A DNA stretch of 64,000 nt from Sphingomonas_B tabacisoli (GTDB taxonomy: Bacteria; Pseudomonadota; Alphaproteobacteria; Sphingomonadales; Sphingomonadaceae): NCBI RefSeq assembly GCF_042678385.1, contig NZ_JBHUDY010000001.1:806001-870000 (forward strand), read 5' to 3'. A model generated the notes under the pieces. It did no database searches. It was given only the letters and a program-made list of their open reading frames with translations, and had not been told where the DNA came from. Numbering within the stretch: position 1 is the first letter of the stretch; the number at the start of each line of letters is the position of its first letter. This document shows, in pieces, positions 34,695 to 43,293 of this stretch. The translations under genes were made by a program, and so were the position numbers.

Positions 34695-37259
34695 TCAGGC
34701 GCCGGTGGCGATCAGGCCCGCAACCGAACGGCCGACGATCTCCAGCGTGTAGGGCTTCTGGATCACTGTCCGGCCGCGATGCTGCTGCGGGATTTGCGCC
34801 TGCTCGCCATATCCGGTCGCGAACATGAAAGGGATTTTCAGCTCCAGCAGCCGGTCGGCGATCGGGAAGCTGTCGCCATTGCCCAGGTTGATGTCGAGAA
34901 TGGCGAGCGTCGGCGGATCGCTTTCGATGAGGTCGAGCGCAGCCTCGACCGACGATGCCGTCATCACCGTTTCGGCGCCCAGCCGGTTCGCGATGTCTTC
35001 GGCGTCGAGCGCAATGATCAGGCTGTCCTCCACCAGCAGCAGCCGCTGGCCGGCGAGCACATGCGGCGGCGCGTCGGTCAGGCGGCCCGACGGAGCGACG
35101 GGGAACGTCACGATCGGCAGGCTGCTGGCGCCGGGCTGGGCGACATGGCGCTCGGGAATGCGGAACCGGGCTTCGATGCCTTCAGGCCGATAGTCGACGC
35201 TGGAATCGCCGCCCAGATCATAGGGCACCGACCGCGTGATGATCGTCGTGCCGAACCCTTGCCGCTTCGGCTGGGCGACAGTCGGCCCGCCGGACTCGGT
35301 CCAGGTCAGGCAGAGGTCGCCGCTTTCGTTGCGCTGCCAGGCGATCGTCACTGACCCTTGAGCAACCGAAAGGCTGCCATATTTGGTCGAGTTGGTGACC
35401 AGCTCGTGGAACACCAGCGCCATCGTCGAAAACGCCTGCGGATTGAGCAGCACCGGCTCGCCCTCGACATGGATGCGCTCCGCTTCATGCTTGAAAACCG
35501 CCGTCTCGGCGTCGATCAGCGCGCGCAGCGGCGCGGGCCCCCAATGGTCCTCGGTGATCTGGTTGTGGGCGCGGGCGAGCGCGTGGATGCGCCCGTCTAT
35601 CATACCGACAAAGCCGCGCGTTTTCTCGTCGGTCGGCTGCGACTGACGGATCAGCCCGCGAATGACGCCCAGAATGTTGCGCACCCGGTGATTGAGCTCG
35701 GCAATGAGCAGTTCCTGGCGCGCATGCGCTTGCTGCCGCTCGGCCGAGGCGTCGTCGGCCAGCCGCAGCACAACCTCGATCAGCGTCGCGCGCAGTGTCT
35801 CGGCCACGCGTTCCTCGGATTGCGTGAACGGCAGCGAGCGGCCGCGCACCAGCTCCTTCCACTCGTCAAAGCTTTCGCGCGGGGTAAGCCGCGGCCCGTT
35901 CGGGCCGTAACTGACCGGCTTGTGCGGATCGCCCGCCCAGCGCACGGAGCGGATCATCTCCGACCGGAACAGCACGACATAATCGCGCGGCGAGCGCGAG
36001 ATCGGAATCGCGAGCAGCCCCGACGCGGCTGGCGCGAACGGTGCCGCTTCTTCAATCAGGTCGCTGATGCGGTCGGTTGCGAAAACCCGGCCTGCCGCCG
36101 TCGCGTTCAGCGCGCGCACGATCCGGCGGAAAGCGTCGCTCGGCGGCGTCGAGCCGGAGAGCGCATAATTCCCCGCCAGCCACACGCCGACGCCGTCCGC
36201 CGGGATGGCATGCGTCAGGATGTCGGCCAGCCAGTCCGGATCGCGCAGCAGCGCTTCGTCCGATGCGACCGCGCCCAACAGTTGGTCGGAAATGTCCCGC
36301 GCGCGCCGCTCGAACTCGACGGTCTCCTTCCGCTCCCGGCTTTCCAGCCGCATCGAGAACATCTGTGAGAACAGCTCGCTCGTCGCGCGCCGCTCGAAGC
36401 TCGGCATTCGCGGCGAGTAATGGTGGCAGGCGAACAGCCCCCAGAGCTTCCCATCCACGATGATCGAGATCGACAGCGACGCTTCGACCCCCATGTTCTT
36501 CAGATACTCGATATGGATCGGCGACACCGATCGCAGCACGGACAGCGACAGGTCGAGCGGCTCGCCCTTCTCGTTGAGCTGCGGCACGACCGGCACGGGC
36601 GTCGCGTTCACGTCGGCGATCACGCGCAGCAGGTTGCGCATGTAGAGAATGCGCGCCTGTTGCGGGATGTCGCTCGCGGGATAATGCAGCCCAAGGAAGC
36701 GGCCGATACCCGCCTTGCACGCTTCTGCCACCACTTCGCCGGACCCGTCGGGCGCGAAGCGATAGACCATCACGCGGTCGAAGCCGATCAGCGCCCGAAC
36801 CTGGCGCGCGCCTTCGCGGTAGAAGGCGTTCATCGTGTCGCACTGATCCAGCCGCGAGATCATCGCGCGGACGGTGCCGGTCACGTCGCCGGGCACGTCC
36901 TTTGCCGGCTCCGCCTCCACCACGATATTGTCGTTGGACAGGTGGATAGCGACATCGAAGCGCCGCCGGTCGCCCATCAGCGCGACGTCGAATTGCCGTT
37001 CCACCGCGTCCACGCCGCGCAGCAGGGTCACGCGGTTTCTCAGGTCATGGATCGCCTTGGTCGTGAAGAAGTCGGCAAGCGGCCGCCCGATCGCATCCTC
37101 GGGCGTCACGTGGAGGAAATCCGGCAGGTTCGCGGATGTTCGCGCCACGATCCAGTCCAGGGTCAGCGCGATCAGGAACCCGTTGGGCTGGATCGCGCCC
37201 AAGATGTGGATCGGCTCGCGGTCGCAATTGGTCAGGTCGACCTGCGGAGGGGCGTTCAT
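34695..37259 (-). CDS. bphP: Bacteriophytochrome with HWE histidine kinase and receiver
   Basis: An 854-residue red/far-red photoreceptor. Order: PAS with chromophore cysteine Cys12 (LTNCDREPIH), GAF with PASDIP (194-199) and the His279-His280 pair, PHY with the tongue motif PRESF (460-464), an HWE-type kinase with phospho-His524 (ELNHRVRNILG) and the WTE motif (653-655), and a C-terminal receiver with Asp789 and Lys835. Biliverdin IXalpha should attach at Cys12. I start at ATG 37259, which overlaps the heme oxygenase stop by one base. The gene is convergent with the KaiC-associated kinase gene, 4 bases apart. Confidence 0.95.
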   Translation of the reverse strand: MNAPPQVDLTNCDREPIHILGAIQPNGFLIALTLDWIVARTSANLPDFLHVTPEDAIGRPLADFFTTKAIHDLRNRVTLLRGVDAVERQFDVALMGDRRRFDVAIHLSNDNIVVEAEPAKDVPGDVTGTVRAMISRLDQCDTMNAFYREGARQVRALIGFDRVMVYRFAPDGSGEVVAEACKAGIGRFLGLHYPASDIPQQARILYMRNLLRVIADVNATPVPVVPQLNEKGEPLDLSLSVLRSVSPIHIEYLKNMGVEASLSISIIVDGKLWGLFACHHYSPRMPSFERRATSELFSQMFSMRLESRERKETVEFERRARDISDQLLGAVASDEALLRDPDWLADILTHAIPADGVGVWLAGNYALSGSTPPSDAFRRIVRALNATAAGRVFATDRISDLIEEAAPFAPAASGLLAIPISRSPRDYVVLFRSEMIRSVRWAGDPHKPVSYGPNGPRLTPRESFDEWKELVRGRSLPFTQSEERVAETLRATLIEVVLRLADDASAERQQAHARQELLIAELNHRVRNILGVIRGLIRQSQPTDEKTRGFVGMIDGRIHALARAHNQITEDHWGPAPLRALIDAETAVFKHEAERIHVEGEPVLLNPQAFSTMALVFHELVTNSTKYGSLSVAQGSVTIAWQRNESGDLCLTWTESGGPTVAQPKRQGFGTTIITRSVPYDLGGDSSVDYRPEGIEARFRIPERHVAQPGASSLPIVTFPVAPSGRLTDAPPHVLAGQRLLLVEDSLIIALDAEDIANRLGAETVMTASSVEAALDLIESDPPTLAILDINLGNGDSFPIADRLLELKIPFMFATGYGEQAQIPQQHRGRTVIQKPYTLEIVGRSVAGLIATGA

Positions 37260-37801
37260 CAACTCGCCTTCAGATAGCGGCGGCCGCTGCGTTCGAACGC
37301 GTCGAAAGCGGCATGGGCGGCGTCGATCGCCGATTGGCGTGCAGTGTCGCTGGTCAGCGACCGCTCCAGCACGTCGACAAGGCCGCGCCACAGGCTGGAC
37401 GACCCCGGCTCGAGATAGGCCTGCGGAAATGCGGACGGCACGCTCCGCCGCAGATACGCCGCTCCCAGCCGCGAGCCTTCCAGCACATACAGCGTGCCCA
37501 ATGCCGCCGCGTCGTTCGCCAAGGGGCGAACCGCCTCCGGCTCCGGCTCATCCAGTGCAAGCGCCGCCAGGTCGTCCCGCAGCCGATCCGCGCGCCGCCG
37601 CTCAGGCCAGTCCGCCAGCACACGCTCCGCAAAACCCGCATCCAGCGCCCGCTCCAGCGGCAGATGCGCCGCCGCCTGGGCAAGCAGGAATCGCCGATAG
37701 CTGATCGGATCGTTCAGATCGAAGCCCGAGAATATCTCGTCGACCCGGCGGTGATTGTCATTGGTGGCGGCACGCAGCCTGGCACGAACGTCTTGACGCA
37801 T
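37259..37801 (-). CDS. Biliverdin-producing heme oxygenase
   Basis: A 180-residue heme oxygenase that opens haem to biliverdin, CO and iron. The proximal haem ligand is probably His17 (NDNHRRVDE). The distal helix glycine region is GTLYVLEGSRLGAAYL. Its stop overlaps the bacteriophytochrome start by one base (TGATG), the usual pairing in which the enzyme supplies the phytochrome chromophore. The ATG at 37801 is the first good start. It is the first gene of this two-gene unit. Confidence 0.92.
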   Translation of the reverse strand: MRQDVRARLRAATNDNHRRVDEIFSGFDLNDPISYRRFLLAQAAAHLPLERALDAGFAERVLADWPERRRADRLRDDLAALALDEPEPEAVRPLANDAAALGTLYVLEGSRLGAAYLRRSVPSAFPQAYLEPGSSSLWRGLVDVLERSLTSDTARQSAIDAAHAAFDAFERSGRRYLKAS

Positions 37802-38062
37802 AAGCCCTTTTGGAAAGCTGGCCGACGCGCACGCAAGACCGTTGCAAGCCGGGAGATGGATGACCCCGCGCGCTAACGCAGGTTAGTCTCCGCCGGTTCC
37901 CTGCCGCATGCGAATAAACATGCCAAGAGCCTATCTCCTGCTCTGGCCCGCCTTGTCGCTCTCGCATTTCGCACTTAGGCTGATGTGCAGTTCCGTTGCG
38001 TCGCCGTCGGTGCGTTACGTCAATCCGCTCCTGGAAGGAGCGATTGTGGAGGGGAACTATTC

Positions 38063-38446
38063 ATGACAGCCATCGCTCGGGCCGCGCTTGCGGCCGCCAT
38101 TGTTGCATTCGCGTCCGCCGCCGCGCTCGCGCAGGACGCGGCAAAGGTCGACCCCAAACACTATAAGGTCTTGATCGACAACGCGCAGGTGAGGGTGCTG
38201 CGGATCCACTATGGCCCGCACGAATCGAGCGTGAAGCATTCCCATCCCGATGCCGTCGTCACCTATCTGACCGACGGGCGGACGAAGATGCTGCTCGGCA
38301 ACGGGAAGACAGTGGTGAACACCGGCAAGAAGGGGGACGCCGTCTGGACGCCGGCGGGCGTTCACACGCCCACGAACATGAGCGACGTCCCGTTCGAGGC
38401 GATCCTGGTCGAGCTGAAACGGCCGGCCGCCCGCTCCGGAAAATAG
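38063..38446 (+). CDS. Exported cupin-domain protein
   Basis: A 127-residue protein with a signal peptide (residues 1-23, ending ALAQ) and a single cupin barrel. Possible metal ligands are His in SSVKHSHPDAVV and the later GVHTP. The start ATG 38063 has a strong site (GGAGGGG). Small periplasmic cupins are often of unknown activity, and nothing here fixes one. It is followed by a bidirectional terminator shared with pnp. Confidence 0.85.
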   Translation: MTAIARAALAAAIVAFASAAALAQDAAKVDPKHYKVLIDNAQVRVLRIHYGPHESSVKHSHPDAVVTYLTDGRTKMLLGNGKTVVNTGKKGDAVWTPAGVHTPTNMSDVPFEAILVELKRPAARSGK

Positions 38447-38454
38447 CTCAAGCG

Positions 38455-38488
38455 AAAAAGGCCCCGCGGTTTCCCGCGAGGCCTTTTT
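38455..38488. terminator. Bidirectional terminator between cupin gene and pnp
   Basis: AAAAAGGCC at the left and GGCCTTTTT at the right flank CGCGG/CCGCG arms around a TTT loop. It gives a stem followed by a T-run on both strands, so it ends the cupin gene (plus) and pnp (minus). Confidence 0.9.
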
Positions 38489-38515
38489 GTTTCGGTCAGG
38501 CGCGAAGCCCGTCCC

Positions 38516-40894
38516 TTACTCGTCGCCGCCCTTCAGGAAGGCCGGCGCGAACTCGGGCTCGGGGCCTTCGTCGCGACCGCCTTCCGGACGATCGCGGCGC
38601 GGGCCACGATCGCCGCGGTCGCCACGGCCTTCGCCGCGCTCACCGCCGCCTTCGCGGCGCGGACCACGGTCGCGGTCGCCGCCACGGCCGCCATCGCGAC
38701 GGCGGTCGCCGTCACGGCGGGGGCCGCGATCGCCACGATCGGCGCGCGGACCGCGGTCGCCGCCTTCACGCGGTTCGCGCGGGGGGCGGGTGTCTTCCAG
38801 CTCGGCGCCGGTTTCCTGATCGACGACGCGCATCGACAGGCGAACCTTGCCGCGGCCGTCGATCTCGAGGACCTTGACCTTCACTTCCTGGCCTTCGCTC
38901 AGGACGTCAGCGACGTTCGCCACGCGCTCGTTCTTGATCTCCGAGACGTGGACCAGGCCGTCCTTGCCGCCCATGAAGTTCACGAACGCGCCGAAGTCGA
39001 CGATGTTGACGACCTTGCCGGTGTAGATCTTGCCGACTTCCGCTTCCTCGACGATGCCGAGGATCCACTTCTTCGCGGCCTCGATCTGCGAGAGGTCGGA
39101 CGAGCTGATCTTGATCACGCCTTCGTCGTCGATGTCGACCTTGGCGCCGGTGGTGGCGACGATCTCGCGGATCACCTTGCCGCCGGTGCCGATGACGTCG
39201 CGGATCTTCGACTTGTCGATAGTGATCGTCTCGATGCGCGGGGCATGGGCCGACAGTTCCTCGCGGGTGTGGTCCAGCGCCTTCGCCATTTCGCCGAGGA
39301 TATGCGCGCGGCCCTCGCTCGCCTGGGCAAGCGCGGTCTTCATGATCTCTTCGGTGATGCCGGCGATCTTGATGTCCATCTGCAGGGACGTGATGCCCTC
39401 GCTGGTGCCCGCGACCTTGAAGTCCATGTCGCCCAGGTGATCCTCGTCACCCAGGATGTCGGAAAGGACCGCGAAATCCTTGCCTTCCAGGATCAGGCCC
39501 ATCGCAATGCCGGAAACCGGCCGCTTGATCGGCACGCCCGCGTCCATCAGCGCAAGGCTGCCGCCGCACACCGTCGCCATCGACGAGGAGCCGTTGCTCT
39601 CGGTGATGTCGGAGGTGACGCGGATCGTGTATGGGAACTCTTCCTTGGTCGGCAGCACCGCGTGCAGCGCCCGCCAGGCGAGCTTGCCGTGGCCGACGTC
39701 GCGCCGGCTCGGCGCACCGAAGCGGCCCACTTCGCCGACCGAATAGGGCGGGAAGTTATAGTGCAGCATGAAGTGCTCGTAATGGAGCCCGTTCAGCCCA
39801 TCGATCATCTGCTCGGCGTCCTTGGTGCCAAGCGTGCAGGTGGCGATGGTCTGGGTCTCGCCGCGCGTGAACAGCGCCGAGCCGTGGGTGCGAGGCAGGA
39901 AGCCGGCGATCGCCTCGATCGGGCGAACCTGCTTCGTGTTGCGGCCGTCGATGCGGGTGCCGTCCTTCAGGATCGCCTGACGGACGATTTCGGCTTCCAG
40001 CTTCTTGGTGAGCTTGATCGCCGCCATCTGGTCCTGCGGCGATTCCTCGGTGAACGCCGCCTTCGCCTTGGCGCGGGCTTCGTTCAGCGCGTTGGAGCGC
40101 TGCGACTTGTTGGTCAGCTTGTAGGCCGCGGCGATATCGGCGCCGATCAGGTCCTTCAGCTTCTTCTTCATCGCCGACTGGTCGGCCTGCTCGGCCATGT
40201 CCCAGGGGTCCTTGGCGGCCTGCTCGGCGAGATCGATGATCGCCTGGATGACCGGCTGGAAGCCGCGATGCGCGAACATCACCGCGCCCAGCATGACGTC
40301 CTCGGACAGCTCCTTGGCTTCCGATTCGACCATCATCACCGCGTCGTGCGTGCCGGCGACGACCAGGTCGAGCTGGCCTTCGTCGATCTCGGCGTCGGTC
40401 GGGTTGAGCTGATACTCGCCGTCCTTGTAGCCGACGCGCGCGGCGCCGATGGGGCCGAGGAACGGCACGCCCGACAGAGTCAGGGCGGCGGAGGCGGCGA
40501 TCATCGCCAGGATGTCGGGCTCGTTCTCGCCGTCATACGACATCACCTGCGCGATGCAGTTGATCTCGTTGTAAAAGCCTTCGGGGAACAGCGGGCGCAC
40601 CGGGCGGTCGATGAGACGGGAGACGAGCGTCTCCTTCTCAGTCGCGCCGCGCTCGCGCTTGAAGAAGCCGCCGGGGATGCGGCCGGCAGCGGCGTATTTT
40701 TCCTGATAGTGCACGGTCAGCGGGAAGAAGTCCTGGCCTTCCTTGACCGATTTGGCGGCCGTGACCGCGCAGAGAACCACGGTTTCGCCGAGGGTCGCGA
40801 GCACCGCGCCGTCGGCCTGACGGGCAACGCGGCCCGTTTCGAGTGTCAGGGTTTTTCCGCCCCACTCGATCGATACAGTTTTCTTGTCGAACAT
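38516..40894 (-). CDS. pnp: Polyribonucleotide nucleotidyltransferase (PNPase)
   Basis: A 792-residue PNPase, the phosphorolytic 3'-5' exonuclease of the RNA degradosome. Two RNase PH domains are present (first opening MFDKKTVSIEWGGKTLTLETG; second with FTRGETQTIATCTLG), then a KH domain (IDKSKIRDVIGTGGKVIREI) and an S1 domain (GKVVNIVDFGAFVNFMGGK). About 95 residues after the S1 domain form a tail rich in RGD, RGP and DRG units, longer than usual and probably disordered and RNA- or partner-binding. It is the last gene of the rpsO-pnp unit. AAGGAAA precedes its ATG. A strong leader hairpin lies at 40942-40966. Confidence 0.97.
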   Translation of the reverse strand: MFDKKTVSIEWGGKTLTLETGRVARQADGAVLATLGETVVLCAVTAAKSVKEGQDFFPLTVHYQEKYAAAGRIPGGFFKRERGATEKETLVSRLIDRPVRPLFPEGFYNEINCIAQVMSYDGENEPDILAMIAASAALTLSGVPFLGPIGAARVGYKDGEYQLNPTDAEIDEGQLDLVVAGTHDAVMMVESEAKELSEDVMLGAVMFAHRGFQPVIQAIIDLAEQAAKDPWDMAEQADQSAMKKKLKDLIGADIAAAYKLTNKSQRSNALNEARAKAKAAFTEESPQDQMAAIKLTKKLEAEIVRQAILKDGTRIDGRNTKQVRPIEAIAGFLPRTHGSALFTRGETQTIATCTLGTKDAEQMIDGLNGLHYEHFMLHYNFPPYSVGEVGRFGAPSRRDVGHGKLAWRALHAVLPTKEEFPYTIRVTSDITESNGSSSMATVCGGSLALMDAGVPIKRPVSGIAMGLILEGKDFAVLSDILGDEDHLGDMDFKVAGTSEGITSLQMDIKIAGITEEIMKTALAQASEGRAHILGEMAKALDHTREELSAHAPRIETITIDKSKIRDVIGTGGKVIREIVATTGAKVDIDDEGVIKISSSDLSQIEAAKKWILGIVEEAEVGKIYTGKVVNIVDFGAFVNFMGGKDGLVHVSEIKNERVANVADVLSEGQEVKVKVLEIDGRGKVRLSMRVVDQETGAELEDTRPPREPREGGDRGPRADRGDRGPRRDGDRRRDGGRGGDRDRGPRREGGGERGEGRGDRGDRGPRRDRPEGGRDEGPEPEFAPAFLKGGDE

Positions 40895-40941
40895 TTGGTT
40901 TCCTTCATCCGCGGGACCTTCCCGCGGGGCCTGTGTGGGCC

Positions 40942-40966
40942 CCCACGAAAGTAATACTTTCGTGGG
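40942..40966 (-). promoter_or_regulatory. Near-perfect palindrome in the pnp leader
   Basis: CCCACGAAAGTA and TACTTTCGTGGG pair over 12 bp around one A. It lies 48 bases ahead of the pnp start, in the rpsO-pnp spacer, with no T-run. In enterobacteria a leader stem-loop at this place is cut by RNase III and mediates PNPase autocontrol; the position here is comparable, but the role is inference. Confidence 0.6.
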
Positions 40967-41020
40967 ACCACGTGTGTGAGCCTTGTTGGCTCCGGGAGCT
41001 CAGCCTTATTGCCGCTCTCC

Positions 41021-41099
41021 CGTCACCCCGGCCTTGAGCCGGGGTCCCGCTTCCTTTCAGTAGAAGAAGCGGGATGCCGGATCGGGTCCGGCATGACGA
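41021..41099. repeat. Palindromic repeat, family C, copy 1
   Basis: The CACCCCGGCCTTGAGCCGGGG hairpin is followed by GCTTC/GAAGC arms and a second hairpin GCCGGATCGGGTCCGGC. It is in the rpsO-pnp spacer. A half copy with the same first hairpin is at 47070-47105. Confidence 0.82.
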
Positions 41100-41101
41100 A
41101 A

Positions 41102-41125
41102 GGGGCGACCCGAACGGGCCGCCCC
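41102..41125 (-). terminator. Hairpin after rpsO, weak terminator or processing site
   Basis: On the minus strand GGGGCGGCCCG pairs with CGGGTCGCCCC (one G-U) around TT, followed by TTTCGT. It lies 7 bases after the rpsO stop and probably lets part of the transcription reach pnp. Confidence 0.65.
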
Positions 41126-41131
41126 TTGTCG

Positions 41132-41401
41132 TTATTTCCGAAGGCCGAGCTTCGCGATCAGTGCGGTGTAGCGCTCGGCATCCTTCTTGCGCAGAAAGTC
41201 GAGAAGGCTGCGGCGCTTGTTGACCAGCATCAGCAGACCGCGGCGCGAGTGATTGTCCTTCGCGTGGGTCTTGAAGTGCTCGGTCAGGTTCGAAATGCGT
41301 TCGGTCAAGATCGCGACCTGCACTTCGGGGGAACCGGTGTCGCCCGACGCGCGGGCATTGTCCTTGATCAGCGCTTCCTTGCGCTCTGCAGTGATCGACA
41401 T
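41132..41401 (-). CDS. rpsO: 30S ribosomal protein S15
   Basis: An 89-residue S15, the usual length. The family core GDTGSPEVQVAILTERI, LTEHFKTHAKDNHSRRGLL and LVNKRRSLLDFLRKKD is fully conserved. It binds the central domain of 16S rRNA. I start at ATG 41401, since longer frames upstream run into truB. It follows truB by 14 bases and precedes pnp, the standard truB-rpsO-pnp order. Confidence 0.98.
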   Translation of the reverse strand: MSITAERKEALIKDNARASGDTGSPEVQVAILTERISNLTEHFKTHAKDNHSRRGLLMLVNKRRSLLDFLRKKDAERYTALIAKLGLRK

Positions 41402-41415
41402 CGTCGTCCTTTCGT

Positions 41416-42390
41416 CTAGAGGTTGAAGCCGCGCACGACCCGGAGCGTTCCGGCCTTGGCCTCCGCCAGCGCGACGGGCGTGTCGCCCAGCATCGCAAAG
41501 CATTGGCCATCGGGAGCGGCGATCCCGATCAATTGCTGACCCTGACGGAGCAGCCCTGCCTGATCGGGGGTGAGGGATAGAGCCGGGATGTCGTCCAGCC
41601 CCGCCCTCAACGGCAGGAGTATCTGTTCAAGGGCGCGCTCCTTAGCGAGCGCGTCCAATTTGTCCAGCGAAATCGCTTGGGCCAGCACGAACGGCCCGGC
41701 CTTGACCCGGCGAAGATAGGTAACGTGCCCCACCGTTCCAAGCGCACGCGCAATATCCCGCGCCAGCGAGCGAATATATGTGCCCTTCGAAACATGCGCG
41801 GTGAGAGTGACTTGCTCAAGAAAGAAGGAAGAGGCTTCGACAGGCTCAGCCCGAACGGAGTCTGGTAGGCCTGCTTCGCATATTTCACCCGTTCGGGCTG
41901 AGCTTGTCGAAGCCCTCCCTTCACTTCGCCCAAGCGCGTGAATGATGACCGAGCGAGACGCGAGCGCCACATCCTCACCCGACCGCGCCAGATCGTACGC
42001 CCGCTCCCCATCGACCTTCAGCGCCGAAAAAGCCGGCGGCACCTGTTCGATCGGCCCGGTGAACCGCGGCAGCACCGCCTCGACCTCCGCAACCGTCGGC
42101 CGCACGTCGGACGTCGCGACCACCTTACCCTCGGCATCCAGCGTATCGGTCTCCTCGCCGAACCGGATCGTGAACTCATACACCTTGTCGCTATCCAGCA
42201 GCCGCCCGGCGAGCTTCGTCGCTTCTCCCACGGCGACCGGCAGCACGCCCGACGCCAGCGGGTCGAGTGTTCCGCCATGCCCGACCTTCAGCTTCGGATA
42301 GCCCCCCGTCCGCAGCGCGCGCTTGACCGCGCTCACCGCCTGGGTCGAGCCGAGCCCCAGCGGCTTGTCGAGGATGATCCAGCCATGCAC
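41416..42390 (-). CDS. truB: tRNA pseudouridine-55 synthase, with an in-frame repeat insertion
   Basis: A 324-residue TruB that makes pseudouridine 55 in the T-loop of tRNAs. The catalytic aspartate is in VGHGGTLDPLASGVLPV. YEFTIRFGEETDTLDAEG and VSKGTYIRSLARDIA are TruB signatures. Between VIIHALGR and EQVTLTAHVSKGTY, residues about 155-186 are encoded by a family A palindrome (containing GRASTSSARTGE and RAEPVEASSFF). The frame remains open and the conserved parts on both sides are intact, so the insertion is probably tolerated in a surface loop. Start is GTG 42390. It follows rodZ by 7 bases. Confidence 0.94.
   Translation of the reverse strand: MHGWIILDKPLGLGSTQAVSAVKRALRTGGYPKLKVGHGGTLDPLASGVLPVAVGEATKLAGRLLDSDKVYEFTIRFGEETDTLDAEGKVVATSDVRPTVAEVEAVLPRFTGPIEQVPPAFSALKVDGERAYDLARSGEDVALASRSVIIHALGRSEGRASTSSARTGEICEAGLPDSVRAEPVEASSFFLEQVTLTAHVSKGTYIRSLARDIARALGTVGHVTYLRRVKAGPFVLAQAISLDKLDALAKERALEQILLPLRAGLDDIPALSLTPDQAGLLRQGQQLIGIAAPDGQCFAMLGDTPVALAEAKAGTLRVVRGFNL
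41831..41925. repeat. Palindromic repeat, family A, copy 3, inside truB
   Basis: Arms GGCTTCGACAGGCTCAGCCC (left) and GGGCTGAGCTTGTCGAAGCC (right) flank about 40 bases within the truB reading frame. It is translated in the same frame as the copy at the end of rnpA, as both give GRASTSSA-x-TGE. Confidence 0.9.
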
Positions 42391-42397
42391 GCGAAAA

Positions 42398-43243
42398 TCA
42401 GGGAGTCGGCGCCGCCGTCGGGGCAGGAGCGGGGGAGGGCGTCGCCGCCGGAACCACGGCCGGGGCGCCGGGCGCAGCCGCCCGTGCCTTCAGCGCATCG
42501 GCGCTGACGCCCACGCCCTTGATCCGCTTCTCGGGCTCGCCGAGCGGCGGCACTTCGACGCCGCCAACGGTCACTTTCAGCACGTTCGGCCGCCCGGTCA
42601 TGATCGTCGGGCCATTGGCGTCCGCGGGCACGGCGTAGGTCTCGCCGGCCGCCATCTGCTTTTCGAACAGCCGCTTGCCGGTCGCGTCGCTGATCCGCAG
42701 CCACACGGTGTCGGTCGCCGTCAGCACCACAGGGCCGCCGGTCGGCGTCGGCGCGGCGGCAGGCGCCGCCGGCTTGGGCTGAACCGCCGCCGGCGTCGGC
42801 GAGGCCGTCACCACTTCCGGCGTCGTGTCCGATCCGCCGCGCAACGTCGCGCGCCACAGTGCATAGCCGCCCAGGATCAGCAGCGCGACGATCGCCGCGG
42901 TCCAGGCCAATGTCCGCGGCGGCACGCGCGCCGGATCGGCCGGCTCGAACGCCTGATATTCGGCGCGGGCACGCCCGCCATGCTCGAGCTGCGCGCGAAC
43001 CGTCGCCGCGACCGCCACTTCGTCCGCCCCGACCGCTCGTGCATAAGCCCGCGCAAAGCCGACCCCGTAGGTGGCGGATGGCAGCGCGTTATAATCGTCG
43101 CGCTCGATCGCTTCGAGATGGCGCTGGGGAATGCGGGTCTTCGCCGCGACGTCGGACAAGCTCATGCCCGCCGCCTCGCGCGCGGCGCGCAGGTCGGCGC
43201 CAGCCGTTGGGCCACTCGCCGCCGCTTCGAACTCATCCACCAT
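42398..43243 (-). CDS. rodZ: RodZ-like helix-turn-helix membrane protein
   Basis: A 281-residue RodZ-type protein: N-terminal helix-turn-helix (LRAAREAAGMSLSDVAAKTRIPQRHL to the YALARAVGADE region), a single membrane helix (about residues 111-128, TLAWTAAIVALLILGGYALW), a Pro/Ala linker, and a periplasmic DUF4115 domain (VWLRISDATGKRLFEKQMAAGETY). RodZ links MreB to the rod-shape elongation machinery. A second low-complexity Pro/Ala tail ends the protein. It lies between ptsP and truB on the minus strand. Confidence 0.85.
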   Translation of the reverse strand: MVDEFEAAASGPTAGADLRAAREAAGMSLSDVAAKTRIPQRHLEAIERDDYNALPSATYGVGFARAYARAVGADEVAVAATVRAQLEHGGRARAEYQAFEPADPARVPPRTLAWTAAIVALLILGGYALWRATLRGGSDTTPEVVTASPTPAAVQPKPAAPAAAPTPTGGPVVLTATDTVWLRISDATGKRLFEKQMAAGETYAVPADANGPTIMTGRPNVLKVTVGGVEVPPLGEPEKRIKGVGVSADALKARAAAPGAPAVVPAATPSPAPAPTAAPTP

Positions 43244-43293
43244 TACGCGCCCCTTTTTCCTTGGCTTGCGGCTGGACCGACCGCCTTGTCAAC

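Noticed and set aside
38948..40954. A 668-codon plus-strand open frame opposite pnp
   Set aside because: Same cause: PNPase on the minus strand is certain, and the plus-strand product has no recognisable motif.
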